Source: Lewinellaceae bacterium
GTDB taxonomy: Bacteria; Bacteroidota; Bacteroidia; Chitinophagales; Saprospiraceae
Direction of reading: 5' to 3'
DNA: 64,000 nt
Assembly (NCBI GenBank): GCA_020636325.1
Contig: JACJYC010000022.1
Span: 27,625 to 91,624, forward strand
How positions within the stretch are numbered: position 1 is the first letter of the stretch; the number at the start of each line of letters is the position of its first letter. Under the pieces are notes generated by a model. It made no database searches and was not told the origin of the DNA. It saw only the letters and a list, made by a program, of their open reading frames with translations. Of this stretch, positions 26,148 to 34,491 are shown piece by piece. Position numbers and translations under genes: made by a program.

Positions 26148-28523
26148 CGGCTCCGCCTCATGCATCAGCCGGAAAACCTCCTCATAAACATCCTCCACAT
26201 TGGGTTTCGACCAGTAGTCGCCGTCCGTACCGTATGGTGTGCGGTGCGCGGTGGAAGAAATGCATACCGGTTGGGAATCGAGGAAGCGGTATCCGCCCCG
26301 GACGTCGATAACCTGCTGCATCATGAAGGCGGACGCGCCGCCCGGCAGGTCTTCATCCAGAAAAACAATGCGGTTGGTCTTTTGCAGGGACTTCAGGACA
26401 GCGCCCGTGAGGTCGAACGGCATCAAGGTCTGAACGTCGATCAGTTCAACGGAAATGCCGTCTTTTTTCAGCAAATCCGCAGCGGCGTCGGCAATCCGGA
26501 CGCAGGATCCGTAGGTGACGATGGTAATGTCCTCTCCCTCGCGAAGGACCTCCGGTTGGCCAAGCGGAACGGTATAATCTCCAATGTTATCGGGCAATTT
26601 TTCCTTGAGCCGGTAGCCGTTGAGGCATTCGATCAGGATAGCAGGGTCATCCGACCTGAGCATGGTATTGTACATGCCCGCGGCCTGCACCATGTTGCGG
26701 GGAGTCAGGATATAGATCCCCCGAAGGCCGCCCAGCAGGACGCTCATCGGCGAACCGGTATGCCAGATCCCTTCCAGACGGTGCCCGCGGGTGCGGATCA
26801 GCAGGGGCGCGCATTGGGTGGCGTTGCTCCGGTAGCGCAGTGTGGCTACGTCATCCGAAAGGGGCGAATAAGCATAGATCAGATAATCGAGGTACTGGAT
26901 TTCCGCCATCGGCCGCAGTCCCCGCATGGCCATGCCCAGCGCCTGCCCTACAATGGTCCACTCCCGGATGCCGGTATCAAAAACCCGCTTTTCACCGTAT
27001 TTCTCCTGGAGACCGGCCAACCCCTGGTTGACGCCCCCGATCTTGCCCACATCCTCTCCGAAAGCGTAGAAATTGGGATTTTGGTCCAGTATCTTGTCAA
27101 AAAAGATGTTCAACACTTCGAAACCGTTGACCATCGCCGAATGAGCCGAATACTGCGGTGCAACCACCGGCACCTTAAGGGCCGATTTCGGGGTTTCGCT
27201 GTATAAATGCGTGGAAAACCGGCCTTTCATCCGCTGGTCGGTCGATGACGCGTAGTCCTTCAATTTCCGGATGGCAGGGCTGTCTTCGTTTCGAAGGGCG
27301 AACAGCGCCCGCCGCACGATCCGGAACATCTCGGATTGAAAAGGCGTGATCAACCCTTTGAATTCTTTGTGCAGTGCGGTGAGGGTTTCTTTCTGCGCCG
27401 TCTCGGCAACTATGGCGGCCAGGGTCGATTCCAGGTCTTTCCTGGTCGCTTCGATCGGGCTGAAATACCGTTTCCAGGCCCGTGCGCGGGCTTCTTTCAC
27501 CTCCTGGGCAGCCTTCTTCTCAATGGCGGCCAGTTCCTCTTCCTCGGCCAGGCCGTTGGCCAGGATCCAGAGTTTGAACTGGCGGTTGCAATCATAATCC
27601 TTTTCCCATTGAAGCCTTTCGGCAGACTTGTACCGTTCGTGAGACCCCGAGGTGGAATGCCCCTGGGGCTGGGTCAGCTCCTCAATATGGTAAACCGCCG
27701 GGGTATGGGTCCGGCGCATTTTTTCGATGCCGCGCTTGAACAGATTGCACAAAGCCGCATAATCCCACCCTTTGACCTTGTAGATATCGATGCCGTCGCC
27801 CGGCTTTTCTTCCTGAAAGCCGGAAAGGACCGTGGAAATGGATTCCTTCGTGGTTTGGTACCTGGTAGGGACGGAGATGCCGTAGCCGTCGTCAGCGACA
27901 ACAATGGCCAGCGGCGCCTGCACAACCCCTGCGGCATTCACGGTTTCCCAGAACGCGCCTTCCGAGGTGCTGGCGTCCCCGATGATGCAAAAACAAACTT
28001 CGTTGCCGTTATGGGTGAACTGCGTGTCGCCAAGATGAGCGGATTCGCGGTAGACTTTGGAGGCGAAAGCCAGGCCGAGCCCCCGGGCCATTTGACCCGC
28101 CGTTGTCGAAACGTCGGACGACAGGTTGTACAACTCCCTGAGGGGGAGCCAGTTGCCCTCTTCGTCCACAAACCGCGTAGCGTGGTGATTGTTCATCTGC
28201 CGGCCGCCGGAGAAGGGATCATTGTCCCCGTCCGCGTACAATTGGGCAAACATGTCCTCCAGCGAAGCAATACCGAGTGCAAGCAGCAAAGTATGCCCCC
28301 TGTAATAATCGGCCCGGAAATCACCGCGCTTGAACGCCTTGGCCATCGCAATCTGGAAGAGCTCCTTACCGTCATCGGAAACGCCGAACTTGGCCTTCCC
28401 GGTCAGGACTTCCTTTCGGATGAACATGCTGAATTCCCTGCTCAGGCTGCAGATGTAGAAATCCTGCAGCACTTCTTCCGCGCCAACGGCTTTAACAGGG
28501 TAATTGGCTATGGTTTTTTCCAA
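26139..28523 (-). CDS. Fused alpha/beta 2-oxoacid dehydrogenase E1 component
   Basis: A protein of about 794 residues combining both E1 subunits. The N-terminal half has the thiamine-diphosphate motif (CIIGDASTSEGAFWETVNAAG) and the SGRQMNNHH region of E1-alpha. The C-terminal half is an E1-beta transketolase-like domain (FYAFGEDVGKIGGVNQG, GLRPMAEIQYLDYLIYA, EDLPGGASAFMMQQVID). It decarboxylates a 2-oxo acid and passes the acyl group to lipoyl-E2. Substrate is pyruvate or branched-chain oxo acids; the sequence favours the branched-chain-like Bacteroidota form. No E2 or E3 is adjacent. The longer frame from 28568 begins inside the promoter box, so TTG 28523 (EKTIANYPVKAVGAEEVL) is the most upstream usable start; this start is uncertain. 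Confidence 0.85.
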   Translation of the reverse strand: MEKTIANYPVKAVGAEEVLQDFYICSLSREFSMFIRKEVLTGKAKFGVSDDGKELFQIAMAKAFKRGDFRADYYRGHTLLLALGIASLEDMFAQLYADGDNDPFSGGRQMNNHHATRFVDEEGNWLPLRELYNLSSDVSTTAGQMARGLGLAFASKVYRESAHLGDTQFTHNGNEVCFCIIGDASTSEGAFWETVNAAGVVQAPLAIVVADDGYGISVPTRYQTTKESISTVLSGFQEEKPGDGIDIYKVKGWDYAALCNLFKRGIEKMRRTHTPAVYHIEELTQPQGHSTSGSHERYKSAERLQWEKDYDCNRQFKLWILANGLAEEEELAAIEKKAAQEVKEARARAWKRYFSPIEATRKDLESTLAAIVAETAQKETLTALHKEFKGLITPFQSEMFRIVRRALFALRNEDSPAIRKLKDYASSTDQRMKGRFSTHLYSETPKSALKVPVVAPQYSAHSAMVNGFEVLNIFFDKILDQNPNFYAFGEDVGKIGGVNQGLAGLQEKYGEKRVFDTGIREWTIVGQALGMAMRGLRPMAEIQYLDYLIYAYSPLSDDVATLRYRSNATQCAPLLIRTRGHRLEGIWHTGSPMSVLLGGLRGIYILTPRNMVQAAGMYNTMLRSDDPAILIECLNGYRLKEKLPDNIGDYTVPLGQPEVLREGEDITIVTYGSCVRIADAAADLLKKDGISVELIDVQTLMPFDLTGAVLKSLQKTNRIVFLDEDLPGGASAFMMQQVIDVRGGYRFLDSQPVCISSTAHRTPYGTDGDYWSKPNVEDVYEEVFRLMHEAEPGR

Positions 28524-28565
28524 TTTTAGGATAAGAAACTGATTTGATAAAGCAAGAACTCGCTG

Positions 28566-28573
28566 CAAAGATA
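28566..28573 (-). promoter_or_regulatory. TAnnTTTG -7 box (TATCTTTG) for the E1 gene
   Basis: Read on the minus strand. Transcription should begin about 7 bp further on, at about 28559, leaving a leader of about 35 nt before the TTG at 28523. Confidence 0.6.
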
Positions 28574-28654
28574 CAATAAAATTATATTCGGTCCGAAGCG
28601 GGCATTCCGCGGTCCGGATTTTGAAAGGATCAAAGATTTTGGTTTTTACGGATT

Positions 28655-29299
28655 CTAAGCCTTCAGGACAAGTACGCGAAACAATAAAATGAGGCCGAAG
28701 CCGACCAGCACGATTCCCGAAATGCGCCGGATCAGCAGCACATGTCCGTCCCGCAACCAGGGTCTGATCCGTTTGGCTAGCATCACCTTGGCAAAATCCG
28801 TCAGAAAGATGGCGGTCAGAATAGTCCCGAAAAAGAGGGTCGCCTGGTGAGGATTCCAGCTCTCCGCCAGTACATATACGCCCATTACCGTTATCCAGAA
28901 AAAAAACGTGAACGGATTAACCGTGTTGATCAGGAACCCCTTCAGCCACAGCGCCGCATAAGTGGAGGGCAGCCTGACGCCCGAAAGGCCGGCTTTCTGC
29001 CGGTGAGCCCGCAAAAGGGTAAATCCCCCGAAAATCAGCAGGATGATCGCCCCGGCAACGCCCAACGCAACGCCGTAAGCCTCCCACTTCACCCACGATT
29101 GCAGGCTTTCAAACCCGAAATAGGTCGCCAGCACAAAGAGCAGATCGCTGACCCATACGCCGGCGCCGACCGCGACCCCCGCCCGTAAGCCGGATTCCAC
29201 CCCCGCCTGGATCAGGGAAAAGAATATCGGTCCAGTCATGGCCGCCAGGACCAATCCCAGTTTCAACCCCGTACCTATTATTTCCAGATCGGAAAACAT
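28655..29299 (-). CDS. LysE/RhtB-family exporter
   Basis: A 214-residue inner-membrane protein with six hydrophobic segments. The family signature near the start is LGLVLAAMTGPIFFSLIQAGVESGLRAG, and the second half has GFLINTVNPFTFFFWITVMG. LysE-type carriers export amino acids or related small molecules by proton exchange; the substrate cannot be read from sequence. ATG 29299 removes ten extra residues encoded next to the GGTGAGAG array. It stands alone between the E1 and UspA genes. Confidence 0.88.
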   Translation of the reverse strand: MFSDLEIIGTGLKLGLVLAAMTGPIFFSLIQAGVESGLRAGVAVGAGVWVSDLLFVLATYFGFESLQSWVKWEAYGVALGVAGAIILLIFGGFTLLRAHRQKAGLSGVRLPSTYAALWLKGFLINTVNPFTFFFWITVMGVYVLAESWNPHQATLFFGTILTAIFLTDFAKVMLAKRIRPWLRDGHVLLIRRISGIVLVGFGLILLFRVLVLKA

Positions 29300-29303
29300 G
29301 CAT

Positions 29304-29393
29304 TTCAGCACCCTCTCACTCTCTCTCACTCTCTCTCACACCCTCTCACCCTCTCACCCTCTCTCACCCTCTCTCACACCCTCTCACCTCAAC
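29304..29393. repeat. GGTGAGAG-type array (CTCTCACC on plus strand)
   Basis: Tandem GGTGAGAG/GTGAGAGA units read on the minus strand. The first TGA is the stop codon of the UspA gene (29384-29386). The same family follows acs (43078-43125) and argH (60713-60742). Confidence 0.92.
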
Positions 29394-30238
29394 ACCAACA
29401 AAGGACGCCCGGTCTTCATAGCCATCTTCCGGGTCTGGCTCTTATGGAACAGCCGGTCCCAGAAGCCGTAATGCGGACCGTACATGATCACCAGATCCGC
29501 TTTGCAGTCATTGGAGAAAGTTTCCAGCTCGGTTGAGATGTCCTTGCCGGTAAGGCTGTGGAACTGGATTTGCAACGCCGGGGATTTATTTTCAAAAAAC
29601 CCGCCCAGAACGGCAAAATCCATGGCATCTTCCAGGGATTCCCCGTCGCTGATGTGCACGCAGTTCATGGTCACACCGAATGGTTCGAGGAGTTTGCCGG
29701 CCCGCCAGATCTGCAACGGATCGGCTTCACGCAGGTCGGATGCGTATACGGCCACGCTCACCGGTTTGACCGCCGCGTCTTCCGGAACCACCCATACCGG
29801 GCAGTGCGCGTGTGCGATCACCCCTGCCGCTACGCTGCCGAAGACCTTTTCCAGGAGGTTATGTTCGCCCTGGGTCCCCATGACGATCAGGTCGATATCC
29901 TCGTTCTTGGCAAGGCGGGTGATGGCTTCCACCGGAGCGCCGATCTCAACTTCTTCATAAACTTCGGGCAGCGATTTGACCAGGTTACCAGCCTGTACCT
30001 GCGTCAGACCGCGATCAATGAACGCAGGCAGCAAATTGGTTTTCACCACATCGATCTTCTCGGTGGTTGCCCGGGCAGCTACCGTAGGCAGATCCATCAT
30101 TTCGTATTCGGGATAGACCACATGCGTGATCAGGATGCTCGCCTGGTACCGGTCCGCCAGCATGAGGCAATACCGCCATGCATTCTCGGCTGTCGCGGAA
30201 AAATCGGTCGGAAACAATATTTTTGATACCTCTTTCAT
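29384..30238 (-). CDS. Tandem universal stress protein (UspA)
   Basis: 284 residues forming two Usp domains. The first (1-150) is complete, with the start ILFPTDFSATAENA and the ATP-binding signature GTQGEHNLLEKVFGSVA followed by CPVWVVP. The second (about 160-284) is degenerate, lacks the glycine signature and ends KTGRPLLVLR. These cytoplasmic proteins bind ATP and help survival under starvation or stress. It is likely single-gene transcribed. Its TGA stop is the first unit of a GGTGAGAG array. Confidence 0.9.
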   Translation of the reverse strand: MKEVSKILFPTDFSATAENAWRYCLMLADRYQASILITHVVYPEYEMMDLPTVAARATTEKIDVVKTNLLPAFIDRGLTQVQAGNLVKSLPEVYEEVEIGAPVEAITRLAKNEDIDLIVMGTQGEHNLLEKVFGSVAAGVIAHAHCPVWVVPEDAAVKPVSVAVYASDLREADPLQIWRAGKLLEPFGVTMNCVHISDGESLEDAMDFAVLGGFFENKSPALQIQFHSLTGKDISTELETFSNDCKADLVIMYGPHYGFWDRLFHKSQTRKMAMKTGRPLLVLR

Positions 30239-30396
30239 GACGATTGATATTTACTACAAATTGGAACAAAAAGTGGACGGGTATCAATGATTTCACACAG
30301 GATTGGAATTGACAATTGTCATCTTTTCCAAAACGGAGGCGGATTCGCAGGATACGTTCAACCTTATAACAACCCTCATTGAATGAATGTTTGGCG

Positions 30397-30499
30397 GAGA
30401 ATATTCAGCATTTTGTGTCAACCGGATTTTTAGCATGCGCAGCTTGCTAAAAATCAGATCTTTGCGTCCTGGCGCGAGAACACTGTTTTGAACAGTCTC
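30397..30499 (+). mobile_element. MITE-like element, copy A (103 bp)
   Basis: Flanked by the perfect 8-bp direct repeat GTTTGGCG (30389-30396 and 30500-30507). Ends are imperfect inverted repeats (GAGAATATTCAGCATTTTGT on the left; GAGACTGTTCAAAACAGTGT read inward from the right). Inside is a perfect 11-bp hairpin GATTTTTAGCA / TGCTAAAAATC and one TTTGCGTC unit. No coding capacity. Confidence 0.88.
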
Positions 30500-30540
30500 G
30501 TTTGGCGATAGCTGAGCGGTCCTTTTTGTTTGTTTCTGCC

Positions 30541-30740
30541 GCAGATGCACCTGCTGCAACCCGGCCCCTCTGGCCAACAACAATAACCCCACCTGCGCTG
30601 GAGCCATAGCAGGCGAAGCAACAACCCTAAACAACCATAAACAATCATAAACAACCATAAACAACCATAAACAACCATAAACAACCATAAACAATCATAA
30701 ACAATCATAAACAACCATAAACAACCATAAACAACCATAA
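30541..30740. repeat. Hairpin plus ACAACCATAA 10-bp array
   Basis: Twelve 10-bp units ACAACCATAA / ACAATCATAA fill 30621-30740. They are preceded by an imperfect stem (CCACCTGCG ... AGCAGGCGAAGC) that is also found beside the related array at 31500-31600. The array ends about 5 bp from the stop codon of the NfeD-like gene. Confidence 0.9.
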
Positions 30741-30745
30741 TCCTA

Positions 30746-31318
30746 CTACTTCCGCTGTCCGGGATACCGTTCGTTCTGCTCGATCGGCTCCACGAGCACC
30801 ACGCGGCTGTCGATGACGCTCACGACCCGGACCGGAGCGCCGCGCGGAATTTCCTTTCCGGCTGTGATCGCTTCCATTTCGTAGGGCGCCGACCGGTGGT
30901 TGAGGTGTACTTTCCCGAATCCGTTGCGATGGGGCGGGATGGATTGCAATACTTCGCCCGTTGTGGTGAGGTAATCCCCGGGGGCCTTGGAAGCCGGAGC
31001 GGCCGGTCCGCCGGATTTATGCGTCAGCCAAACGGTGATAAAACCGGCTGCGCTGCCGATGGCCAATATCCAGGCCCAGTTGTTGGAGGTAAGAAAAAGG
31101 GCGCTGGACCAGCCCAGCATGAAGAAGAACAACAGCACGGCGTAAGAGCCGATCCTGCGTTTGGAAGGCTGAGGTTCGCTGCTGCTTTGGTAGATATCGA
31201 ATTGGCGGAGGATGAAATAAATGCCCAGCAGGAGCGTGGAAATGATCGCCATGCTCCAGAATGCCTGCTTTAAACTGCTCAGGCTGCTCCACCAATTAGC
31301 TATAAACAGTAACGACAT
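30746..31318 (-). CDS. NfeD-like membrane protein
   Basis: 190 residues: three hydrophobic segments (about 14-36, 55-77, 80-97), then a soluble beta-rich end (about 115-180) that fits the OB-fold of NfeD/YuaF proteins (TTTGEVLQSIPPHRNGFGKV, GAPVRVVSVIDSRVVLVEPI). Family members sit with SPFH/flotillin-like proteins and affect membrane organisation; no flotillin gene is nearby, so this could also be a stand-alone OB-fold membrane protein. Its TAG stop is followed directly by the ACAACCATAA array. Confidence 0.65.
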   Translation of the reverse strand: MSLLFIANWWSSLSSLKQAFWSMAIISTLLLGIYFILRQFDIYQSSSEPQPSKRRIGSYAVLLFFFMLGWSSALFLTSNNWAWILAIGSAAGFITVWLTHKSGGPAAPASKAPGDYLTTTGEVLQSIPPHRNGFGKVHLNHRSAPYEMEAITAGKEIPRGAPVRVVSVIDSRVVLVEPIEQNERYPGQRK

Positions 31319-31654
31319 TTGGTTTTTACTTCATAGCTCAAAGGTAGACCCTGATTCCCGAAACGCGGCTTTTCAATAGACGAACGCCCCTTGTTTTTCG
31401 GCAAACTGTTGATGGGATAGGATGGCTCCGCCCGGCACCTTCGCCGGAGGCTTCCTCGCCCGGTAGCCGGGGCGGGTTGATGATGGCCAGGCCGCAAACA
31501 ACAATAAACCCGCCTACGTAACGCCCATGGCGTCACTATGGCAGGCGGAGCAACAACAACAAACAATCATAAACAACAATAAACAATCATAAACAACAAT
31601 ACCAGAACAACCGAAGATCTGCCAACCCGACATGCAGGAACCCGAAAATTCTCC
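31319..31654. repeat. Hairpins and a short ACAACAATAA/ACAATCATAA array
   Basis: Between the NfeD-like gene and prs there are GC-rich imperfect hairpins (about 31425-31470 and 31501-31540, the second with CCGCCT / AGGCGG arms) and a short 10-bp array at about 31551-31600, the same family as 30621-30740. No gene is seen. Confidence 0.75.
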
Positions 31655-31662
31655 TACCTTTG
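31655..31662 (+). promoter_or_regulatory. TAnnTTTG -7 box (TACCTTTG) of prs
   Basis: It lies 5 bp before an in-frame ATG at 31667, so the transcript would start at or beyond that codon. This places the true prs start at 31694. Confidence 0.65.
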
Positions 31663-31693
31663 CAGCATGGTTCCCATCATTCCTGCGACTGAT

Positions 31694-32623
31694 ATGGTTG
31701 AAGTAAAACTTTTTTCCGGCACTAAATCGCGTTATTTGTCTGAGCAAATCGCGGATTTCTATCAACAACCCCTTGGCGAACTGGAGGTCCACCGCTTCAG
31801 CGACGGCGAAATGCAGCCCGTTATCCAGGAATCCGTCCGGGGAGCATTCGTCTTCTTTATCCAATCCACCTTTTCTCCGGCCGAAAACCTGATGGAACTC
31901 CTCCTGATGATCGACGCCGGCAAAAGGGCCTCCGCCGGGTACATCACCGCCGTTATTCCCTACTTCGGGTATGCCCGCCAGGATCGCAAGGACAAACCCC
32001 GCGTGCCCATTTCCGCCAAACTGGTAGCCGACCTGCTCGAAGCCGCCGGCGCCAACCGGATCATGACCATGGACCTGCACGCCGACCAGATCCAGGGCTT
32101 TTTCAATATCCCTGTGGACCACCTCCAGAGCGAGGCCATCTACTTCCCTTATCTGGCCGAACAGGACATGAGCAACGTCATCTTCGCTTCACCGGACGTA
32201 GGCGGCGTCAAAAGAGCGCGGGTTTACGCAAAACACTTCAATCGCAACCTCGTCATCTGCGATAAATACCGCAAACGCGCCAATGAGATCGCAGGCATGA
32301 CCGTTATCGGGGACGTGGAAGGCGCCGATGTCATTCTGGTCGACGACCTCGCGGATACCGCCGGAACCCTCTGCCGCGCAGCCGAAGCCATCCTCGAAAA
32401 AGGCGCCAGGAGCGTGCGGGCACTCTGTACCCACCCCGTACTTTCAGGGAAAGCCTACGAGAATATCGAAAACTCGCACCTGACCGAATTGCTGGTTTGC
32501 GATACCATCCCCCTGCTGCATCAATCGCCCAAGATCAAGGTGATGTCCACCGGCAAACTGTTCGCCCGGGCCATCCGGAACACCCATGAACACAAGTCGA
32601 TCTCGGCTTTGTTCGTAGGATAA
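31694..32623 (+). CDS. prs: Ribose-phosphate pyrophosphokinase
   Basis: 309 residues, the normal PRPP synthetase length. It makes 5-phosphoribosyl diphosphate from ribose 5-phosphate and ATP, for nucleotides, His, Trp and NAD. Visible motifs: FSDGEMQPVIQESVRG, the catalytic flexible-loop region YFGYARQDRKDKPR, the MTMDLHADQIQGFF metal/ATP region and the PRPP loop VILVDDLADTAGTL. Start ATG 31694 is set by the promoter box, since the upstream in-frame ATG would be at the transcription start. It precedes rplY in the same direction, a common pairing, although rplY has its own promoter. Confidence 0.95.
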   Translation: MVEVKLFSGTKSRYLSEQIADFYQQPLGELEVHRFSDGEMQPVIQESVRGAFVFFIQSTFSPAENLMELLLMIDAGKRASAGYITAVIPYFGYARQDRKDKPRVPISAKLVADLLEAAGANRIMTMDLHADQIQGFFNIPVDHLQSEAIYFPYLAEQDMSNVIFASPDVGGVKRARVYAKHFNRNLVICDKYRKRANEIAGMTVIGDVEGADVILVDDLADTAGTLCRAAEAILEKGARSVRALCTHPVLSGKAYENIENSHLTELLVCDTIPLLHQSPKIKVMSTGKLFARAIRNTHEHKSISALFVG

Positions 32624-32688
32624 CCTTGTAACGCAGGGGTTAAATAAAAAAATTCATTGCCAATATTTAAGAATCTCGGATAATCCCT

Positions 32689-32696
32689 TATCTTTG
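32689..32696 (+). promoter_or_regulatory. TAnnTTTG -7 box (TATCTTTG) of rplY
   Basis: 56 bp before the rplY ATG and 65 bp after the prs stop, so rplY is expressed from its own promoter, possibly in addition to read-through. Confidence 0.65.
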
Positions 32697-32751
32697 CGCG
32701 CCCATTTTGGGGTTCGGAATATTTTTGGGAAGAGGAAAAATTTTATCAATC

Positions 32752-33336
32752 ATGAAGGAACTTATTGCCATTAAAGGCGAACCGCGTGCCGACCTAGGTA
32801 AAAAAGGCGCCAAAACCGTTCGGACCGAAGGCAAAATCCCTTGCGTTTTATATGGACAAGACGTGGTAGTGCACTTCTCCGTCAATCCGCCCGATATCAA
32901 GAATCTGGTATACACCTCCGATTTCAACCTGGCTGAAATCGAAGTGGACGGTAAGAAATACAAATGCTACCTCAAGGATAAGCAGTTTCACCCGCTCACC
33001 GACGCCCTCCTTCACCTGGATTTCCTGACGCTCTCAGAAGGTCAGAAGATCAAAGTGGAAGTGCCCGTTCGCTTCAGCGGCCAGGCCAAAGGCGTAAAAA
33101 TCGGCGGTAAACTGCAGCAGAGCCTCCGGACGGTGAAGATCAAAACCACCCCCGAGCACCTGATCGACGAAGTCATCGTTGATGTAACCCACCTGGAACT
33201 GGGTCAATCCATCCGGGTACGCGACATCAAAGCCATCGACGGCGTCGAAATCCTGAACTCGCCGGGTATTCCCCTGGCTACCATCGAAATCCCGCGTGCC
33301 CTGCGTAGCGCGGCAGCCGCAGCTGAAAAAGCGTAA
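32752..33336 (+). CDS. rplY: 50S ribosomal protein L25/general stress protein Ctc
   Basis: 194 residues: the N-terminal L25 domain that binds 5S rRNA (residues 1-95, GKKGAKTVRTEGKIPCVLYG) followed by the C-terminal TL5/Ctc beta domain (about 97-180, VEVPVRFSGQAKGVKIGGKL). An in-frame TTG at 32707 lies at the transcription start, so ATG 32752 is used. The gene ends with an alanine-rich tail and is followed by a strong terminator. The peptidyl-tRNA hydrolase gene that often follows is absent. Confidence 0.95.
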   Translation: MKELIAIKGEPRADLGKKGAKTVRTEGKIPCVLYGQDVVVHFSVNPPDIKNLVYTSDFNLAEIEVDGKKYKCYLKDKQFHPLTDALLHLDFLTLSEGQKIKVEVPVRFSGQAKGVKIGGKLQQSLRTVKIKTTPEHLIDEVIVDVTHLELGQSIRVRDIKAIDGVEILNSPGIPLATIEIPRALRSAAAAAEKA

Positions 33337-33362
33337 TTTTACGCTTCACTTATATACTCTTG

Positions 33363-33401
33363 CAAAAGGCGTACCCAACCCGGTGCGCCTTTTGTATTTT
33401 T
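33363..33401 (+). terminator. Intrinsic terminator of rplY
   Basis: CAAAAGGCG (33363-33371) pairs with CGCCTTTTG (33386-33394), then TATTTTT. It also has an A-run on the other side of the stem, so it may work in both directions. Confidence 0.85.
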
Positions 33402-33440
33402 GCCCGGTTGGTATTACATCGACGCCCAACTTTGCAGTTG

Positions 33441-33489
33441 TAAGTCGTAAGTCATAAGTCGTAAGTCGTAAGTCGTAAGTCGTAAGTCA
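33441..33489. repeat. GTAAGTC heptamer array
   Basis: Exactly seven 7-bp units (one reads ATAAGTC). The same family, with GTAAGTT variants, lies after argC at about 55711-55792. The remaining gap to 33661 holds only low-complexity ACCATAAAACC-type sequence. Confidence 0.92.
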
Positions 33490-33661
33490 TGTAGTAAAGT
33501 CAACATGCTGCCTCTGCAACGGACGCACAACCATAAAACCATTCAACCAGGTAACAGTCGGCAGTCTCCAGTCCTTCAGTTGGCAGTCGGGTAGCTGAGC
33601 GGAGTCGAAGCTACATCGTCCGTCCAACCATAAAACCGTGAAACCATAAAACCATCCAACC

Positions 33662-34438
33662 ATGAAAAACCTCCGGATCTCCCTCCTCCAGGCCGCCCTC
33701 CACTGGGAGCAAAAGCAGGCCAACCTCAATGCCTTCGCCGCCAGGATAGAACCCCTGACCGGCAAGACCGACCTCATCCTCCTGCCGGAAATGTTCAATA
33801 CCGGTTTTTCGATGAACGCCGCACCGCTGGCTGAGCCCATGGAAGGACCGACGATGACCTGGCTGGCCCAACAGGCTGAACTGACCGGCGCAGCAGTCGC
33901 AGGCAGCTTCATCGCCGAAGAAAACGGCCGCTATTTCAACCGACTGGTCTTTATGCAGCCCGACGGCCGGTACCATACCTATGACAAGCGACACCTGTTT
34001 ACCCTGGCCGGCGAACACGAGCCGTTCACCGCCGGGAAAAACCGCATAATCGTTGAATGGAAGGGTTGGAAGATACTGCCGCAGGTGTGTTATGACCTCC
34101 GGTTTCCGGTCTGGAGCCGCAATACGGACAACTACGACCTGGCTTTTTACGTCGCCAACTGGCCCGACCGGCGCAGCCACCACTGGCGTACCCTGCTCAC
34201 GGCCCGCGCTATTGAAAACCAGGCCTATACCCTGGGGCTCAATATCGTCGGCAAGGACGGCAACGGACTGGATTACGCCGGCGACTCTGCCGTGACCGAT
34301 TATTCGGGGCAAACCCTGGCCCGGTTGTCCTACCTGGAAGAGACCATCCAGGCCACCCTCGATTATGACCGGCAACAGGAATACCGCAAACGGCTGGCAT
34401 TCCTTGCCGACCAGGACGAATTCAGGATAAACCTATAA
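33662..34438 (+). CDS. Nitrilase-superfamily omega-amidase (YafV-like)
   Basis: 258 residues with the nitrilase-superfamily catalytic triad: E43 (LLPEMFNTGF), K109 (YDKRHLF) and C143 (LPQVCYDLRFP). The sequence is of the YafV/omega-amidase type, which hydrolyses 2-oxoglutaramate or 2-oxosuccinamate to the oxo acid and ammonia as metabolite repair; other aliphatic amides are possible. No signal peptide, so cytoplasmic. It is a single gene, with the M1 peptidase gene starting 53 bp downstream. Confidence 0.9.
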   Translation: MKNLRISLLQAALHWEQKQANLNAFAARIEPLTGKTDLILLPEMFNTGFSMNAAPLAEPMEGPTMTWLAQQAELTGAAVAGSFIAEENGRYFNRLVFMQPDGRYHTYDKRHLFTLAGEHEPFTAGKNRIIVEWKGWKILPQVCYDLRFPVWSRNTDNYDLAFYVANWPDRRSHHWRTLLTARAIENQAYTLGLNIVGKDGNGLDYAGDSAVTDYSGQTLARLSYLEETIQATLDYDRQQEYRKRLAFLADQDEFRINL

Positions 34439-34491
34439 TTATCCCGCCATACAATAAAACAACGCCAATTTGCATCTTTAATAGAAAAAAC

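Noticed and set aside
27336..28529. 397-codon plus-strand open frame
   Set aside because: Antisense to the E1 dehydrogenase; no motif and no start signal.
30454..30738. Open frame with a hydrophobic VYGCLWLFM-type repeat
   Set aside because: It is the translation of the 10-bp ACAACCATAA array on the opposite strand, not a protein. The same applies to the frames in 54448-54720.
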